Position numbers and translations under genes: made by a program. The notes beneath the pieces are model-generated. The model was given only the letters and a program-made list of their open reading frames with translations. It searched no databases and had not been told where the DNA came from. Positions 62,069 to 64,000 of a stretch of DNA of 64,000 nt are shown piece after piece (the stretch's first letter is position 1; every line of letters begins with the position of its first letter). Origin of the DNA: Saccharolobus caldissimus (GTDB lineage: Archaea > Thermoproteota > Thermoprotei_A > Sulfolobales > Sulfolobaceae); NCBI RefSeq assembly GCF_020886315.1, contig NZ_AP025226.1, positions 186,001 to 250,000 on the forward strand, written 5' to 3'.

Positions 62069-63511
62069 ATGCTAGGGAAACTGAGAAAAAATCTGATCAT
62101 TACTTTAATATCCATTTCGATTATTTTAACAATACTTGTTCCAGTAGCAATTTCACAGAGCCAGACAGTAAGTAACATAGTAATAGTTCCTAACGGTATC
62201 TTTCCATTTAACGTACCAACAACTAGTACTTCCGCAACTTTTACGATATACGTAATTAACGAGAACCCGACAAGTGAGTCCGTACCAGTTTATTTAAATG
62301 GTAACCAATATACTACGGTTACCCTTTCACCTTATGGCTATACTCCAGTTACATTATCTCTTCCTCTTGGTAAAAACGTCATAATCGTGGGAGGAGAGTC
62401 ATTAACGTTAAATGTGGCTAAAGTTTCTACTATCGTTACTGGTAATGCGTTACTCAATAAGACTTCTGGTCCTTTAATAATTGTAGGAAAGCCAGGATAT
62501 AGTTATGAAGTTAATCTAACTATTTATAACGTTAAAAACTTTAATACTTCTATAGAGTCTTACACAGATTCATCTATATTTTATACCAATATGTATTATT
62601 TATATAGTTTTCCAATAAACTTAGAAATACCATTTGAGAATTCTACATTCCTATTATTCAAAGTACCCTCTTACGTTCCCCAAGGTTTATATTATTTCTT
62701 CAATTATATAGAATTTTATAATACTACAAACTATAAGCAAATATTAGGTTACATACCGTTTCTCATTTTAATTAACATCAGCTACGGATTAAATGGGAAC
62801 ATTGTAACGTCTAATACTTACACCTCTAACGGGATTACAGTTTCATTTACGACTTCTTCAAACTATACTTACATTTTAGCTAAGTATCCATTTAGCTTCG
62901 AAGATAAGGTAATATTTACAATTATACCAATTTCATCTCCGTCAAGTAAATTCACCGCGATTTTATCCAATTACTCTATAAGCATACCTTATCCTGGTGG
63001 TTTCTCTACTACAGTAGAATATTACGGAAGTAATAACGTAGAATTCGCTTATACAAACTCTTGGATAGAGATTAAAGTTCCAGAACAATATACTACTAAT
63101 CAATATCAGATAAATGTAACATATGTTACTCCAACAGGTGTAGTAAGTACTGGTTTAATACCGCAAATTACTTCTACTTCTACTACTTCCACCACAACAA
63201 CCTCTAGCACTACAACATCTTCTACTTCTTCATCCTCTACCTCCTCTACTACTTCATCAACTATTACAACGTCTTCTTCATCCTCTACGACTACTACCTC
63301 CACCACCACAACAACTAGTACGTCTACAACAACCTCTTCATCTTCTACTACCTCTTCCACATCTTCTACATTTACTTCTTCTTCTACTACTACAACATCC
63401 TTGATAACAACTACAACAACTCATCCAGTATCCACGCAATTAGTACTTGGAATAGTTATAGTAGTATTAGCTATAATAATAATAGCTATTGTTCTTTTGA
63501 GAAGAAGATAA
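62069..63511 (+). CDS. Secreted surface protein with Ser/Thr-rich stalk and C-terminal membrane anchor
   Basis: A 480-residue cell-surface protein. It begins MLGKLRKNLIITLISISIIL (positive end, hydrophobic helix, then VPVAISQSQ as likely cleavage region). Residues 40-375 are beta-rich, with many NxT/NxS sequons. Residues 370-450 are nearly all Ser and Thr, a probable O-glycosylated stalk. The end is a membrane helix followed by LLRRR. The architecture resembles the S-layer stalk protein SlaB, though the coiled coil of SlaB is missing. Binding role unknown. Confidence 0.82.
   Translation: MLGKLRKNLIITLISISIILTILVPVAISQSQTVSNIVIVPNGIFPFNVPTTSTSATFTIYVINENPTSESVPVYLNGNQYTTVTLSPYGYTPVTLSLPLGKNVIIVGGESLTLNVAKVSTIVTGNALLNKTSGPLIIVGKPGYSYEVNLTIYNVKNFNTSIESYTDSSIFYTNMYYLYSFPINLEIPFENSTFLLFKVPSYVPQGLYYFFNYIEFYNTTNYKQILGYIPFLILINISYGLNGNIVTSNTYTSNGITVSFTTSSNYTYILAKYPFSFEDKVIFTIIPISSPSSKFTAILSNYSISIPYPGGFSTTVEYYGSNNVEFAYTNSWIEIKVPEQYTTNQYQINVTYVTPTGVVSTGLIPQITSTSTTSTTTTSSTTTSSTSSSSTSSTTSSTITTSSSSSTTTTSTTTTTSTSTTTSSSSTTSSTSSTFTSSSTTTTSLITTTTTHPVSTQLVLGIVIVVLAIIIIAIVLLRRR
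63169..63425 (+). repeat. Low-complexity Ser/Thr-codon repeat tract
   Basis: An irregular run of ACT/ACC/ACA/TCT/TCA/TCC codons coding the stalk of the surface protein. Such tracts change length easily by slippage. Confidence 0.8.
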
Positions 63512-63540
63512 AAACAATATTATATAAAAATAATTATTTT

Positions 63541-64000
63541 TTAAATTTTTGTTCCAGGTTCTAATATACTTCCGTGTTTAATTGAAGTATTAGGAGAGAT
63601 TAATGCACCTAGTTTGTTAAATCTAGGTCTAGTAAGTACATGTGGAGGATAGCTTGCAGTTATAACTGAGGCTCCAATTTTAGCGTTTTTACCGATTATC
63701 GAATAAGTCAAATAAGATTTAGAACCTACTTCAGCAAAAGGTTCAATTAGTGAGTGTGCTATTTCACAATAAGCACCTATTTTTGAACCCTCCTCTAGAG
63801 ATGAATAGTCCCTCACAAGAGAATAAGACCCTACATAAGCGTTTTTCCCTATATATGCAGGTCCCTTAATTATAGCGTAGTCCTCCACTACTGCGTAATC
63901 CTCTATTATTACACCTTTACCTATTATAGCCGTTTTAGACACTTCAGCGTTTTCCGAGATAACGCTTTCCTTTTTCTTTAATAAGACTTCTAAAGCGTAT
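63541..64000 (-). CDS. Sugar-phosphate nucleotidyltransferase, C-terminal left-handed beta-helix (5' end outside window)
   Basis: The frame stays open to base 64000 (ALEVLLKKKESVISENAEV before the GTG at 63942), so the GTG is internal and the catalytic domain lies beyond the window. Visible are hexapeptide repeats IGKGVIIEDYAVVEDY, GPAYIGKNAYVG, EEGSKIGAYCEIAHS and SPNTSIKHGSILEPGTKI. It is the second gene of this type in the window (the other is at 10579). The nucleotide and sugar specificity cannot be judged. Confidence 0.85.
   Translation of the reverse strand, partial: YALEVLLKKKESVISENAEVSKTAIIGKGVIIEDYAVVEDYAIIKGPAYIGKNAYVGSYSLVRDYSSLEEGSKIGAYCEIAHSLIEPFAEVGSKSYLTYSIIGKNAKIGASVITASYPPHVLTRPRFNKLGALISPNTSIKHGSILEPGTKI

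Noticed and set aside
63106-63360. Val/Glu/Asp-rich minus-strand frame
   Set aside because: It is the mirror of the Ser/Thr codon tract of the surface-protein gene and has no promoter or SD.

Overview
The window is a stretch of crenarchaeal chromosome, very probably from the Sulfolobales (Sulfolobus / Sulfurisphaera group). Pointers are the low GC content, crowded genes with overlapping ends, TATA boxes about 26-28 nt upstream of leaderless start codons, and GTG/TTG starts preceded by GGTGAT or GGAGG motifs where genes are internal to operons. The genes also fit: XPD helicase, archaeal Spt5, aIF6, prefoldin alpha, an Fe/Mn superoxide dismutase very like those I know from Sulfolobus, a C/D box sRNA and an intron-bearing tRNA. 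The species assignment is inference; no search was run. Most of the window is core genome and I see no insertion sequence, CRISPR array or prophage.

Layout. 1-4382: shikimate-pathway operon aroE(partial)-aroC-aroK-aroA-aroD, linked by overlaps, facing a small Rieske protein. 4918-7946: a small leaderless gene, XPD, a glutaredoxin-like fusion and a TusA-like protein. 7956-13926: an unrecognised membrane/coiled-coil protein, SOD, a sugar nucleotidyltransferase with a DUF4213/DUF364 protein, a thioredoxin/YyaL-like protein and a DUF2175 zinc protein. 14137-25211: thyX, then a complex I cluster (nuoA-C-D-H-I-J-K-[M-L fusion]-N, without nuoB, E, F or G) running into inositol-phosphate synthase. 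25254-30649: a C/D box sRNA, thiI with a SWIM zinc protein, a large surface protein, an MFS permease and tRNA-Arg(CCU) with a 15-nt intron.

30674-40953, all on the minus strand, is an information-processing block in two transcription units. The first reads S19e-PDCD5-L39e-L31e-aIF6-L18a-prefoldin alpha-FtsY. The second, with its own promoter, reads SecE-Spt5-L11-L1-L10-L12, followed by alaS and a DUF434 protein. It joins ribosome assembly, nascent-chain folding, membrane targeting (FtsY, SecE) and transcription elongation. The ftsY start is broken by one extra T and is the most striking anomaly in the window.

41025-64000 is mixed metabolism: NAD salvage, a PhoU/AbrB regulator, a DsrE-TusA-cysteine synthase sulfur group, a tiny gene coupled to an atypical kinase, moaA, a prolidase, folE, a winged-helix/solute-binding fusion, glutamine synthetase, an operon of an incomplete AMP-ligase with thioredoxin and an orphan ABC ATPase, beta-RFAP synthase with an RNA m5C methyltransferase, a gamma-carbonic-anhydrase-like protein, a radical SAM enzyme, the Xer recombinase, a CPA2/CBS antiporter, cobalamin adenosyltransferase, an ornithine-cyclodeaminase-family protein, a Ser/Thr-rich surface protein and a partial sugar nucleotidyltransferase. 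folE and beta-RFAP synthase together suggest a methanopterin-like one-carbon carrier, which fits the use of ThyX.
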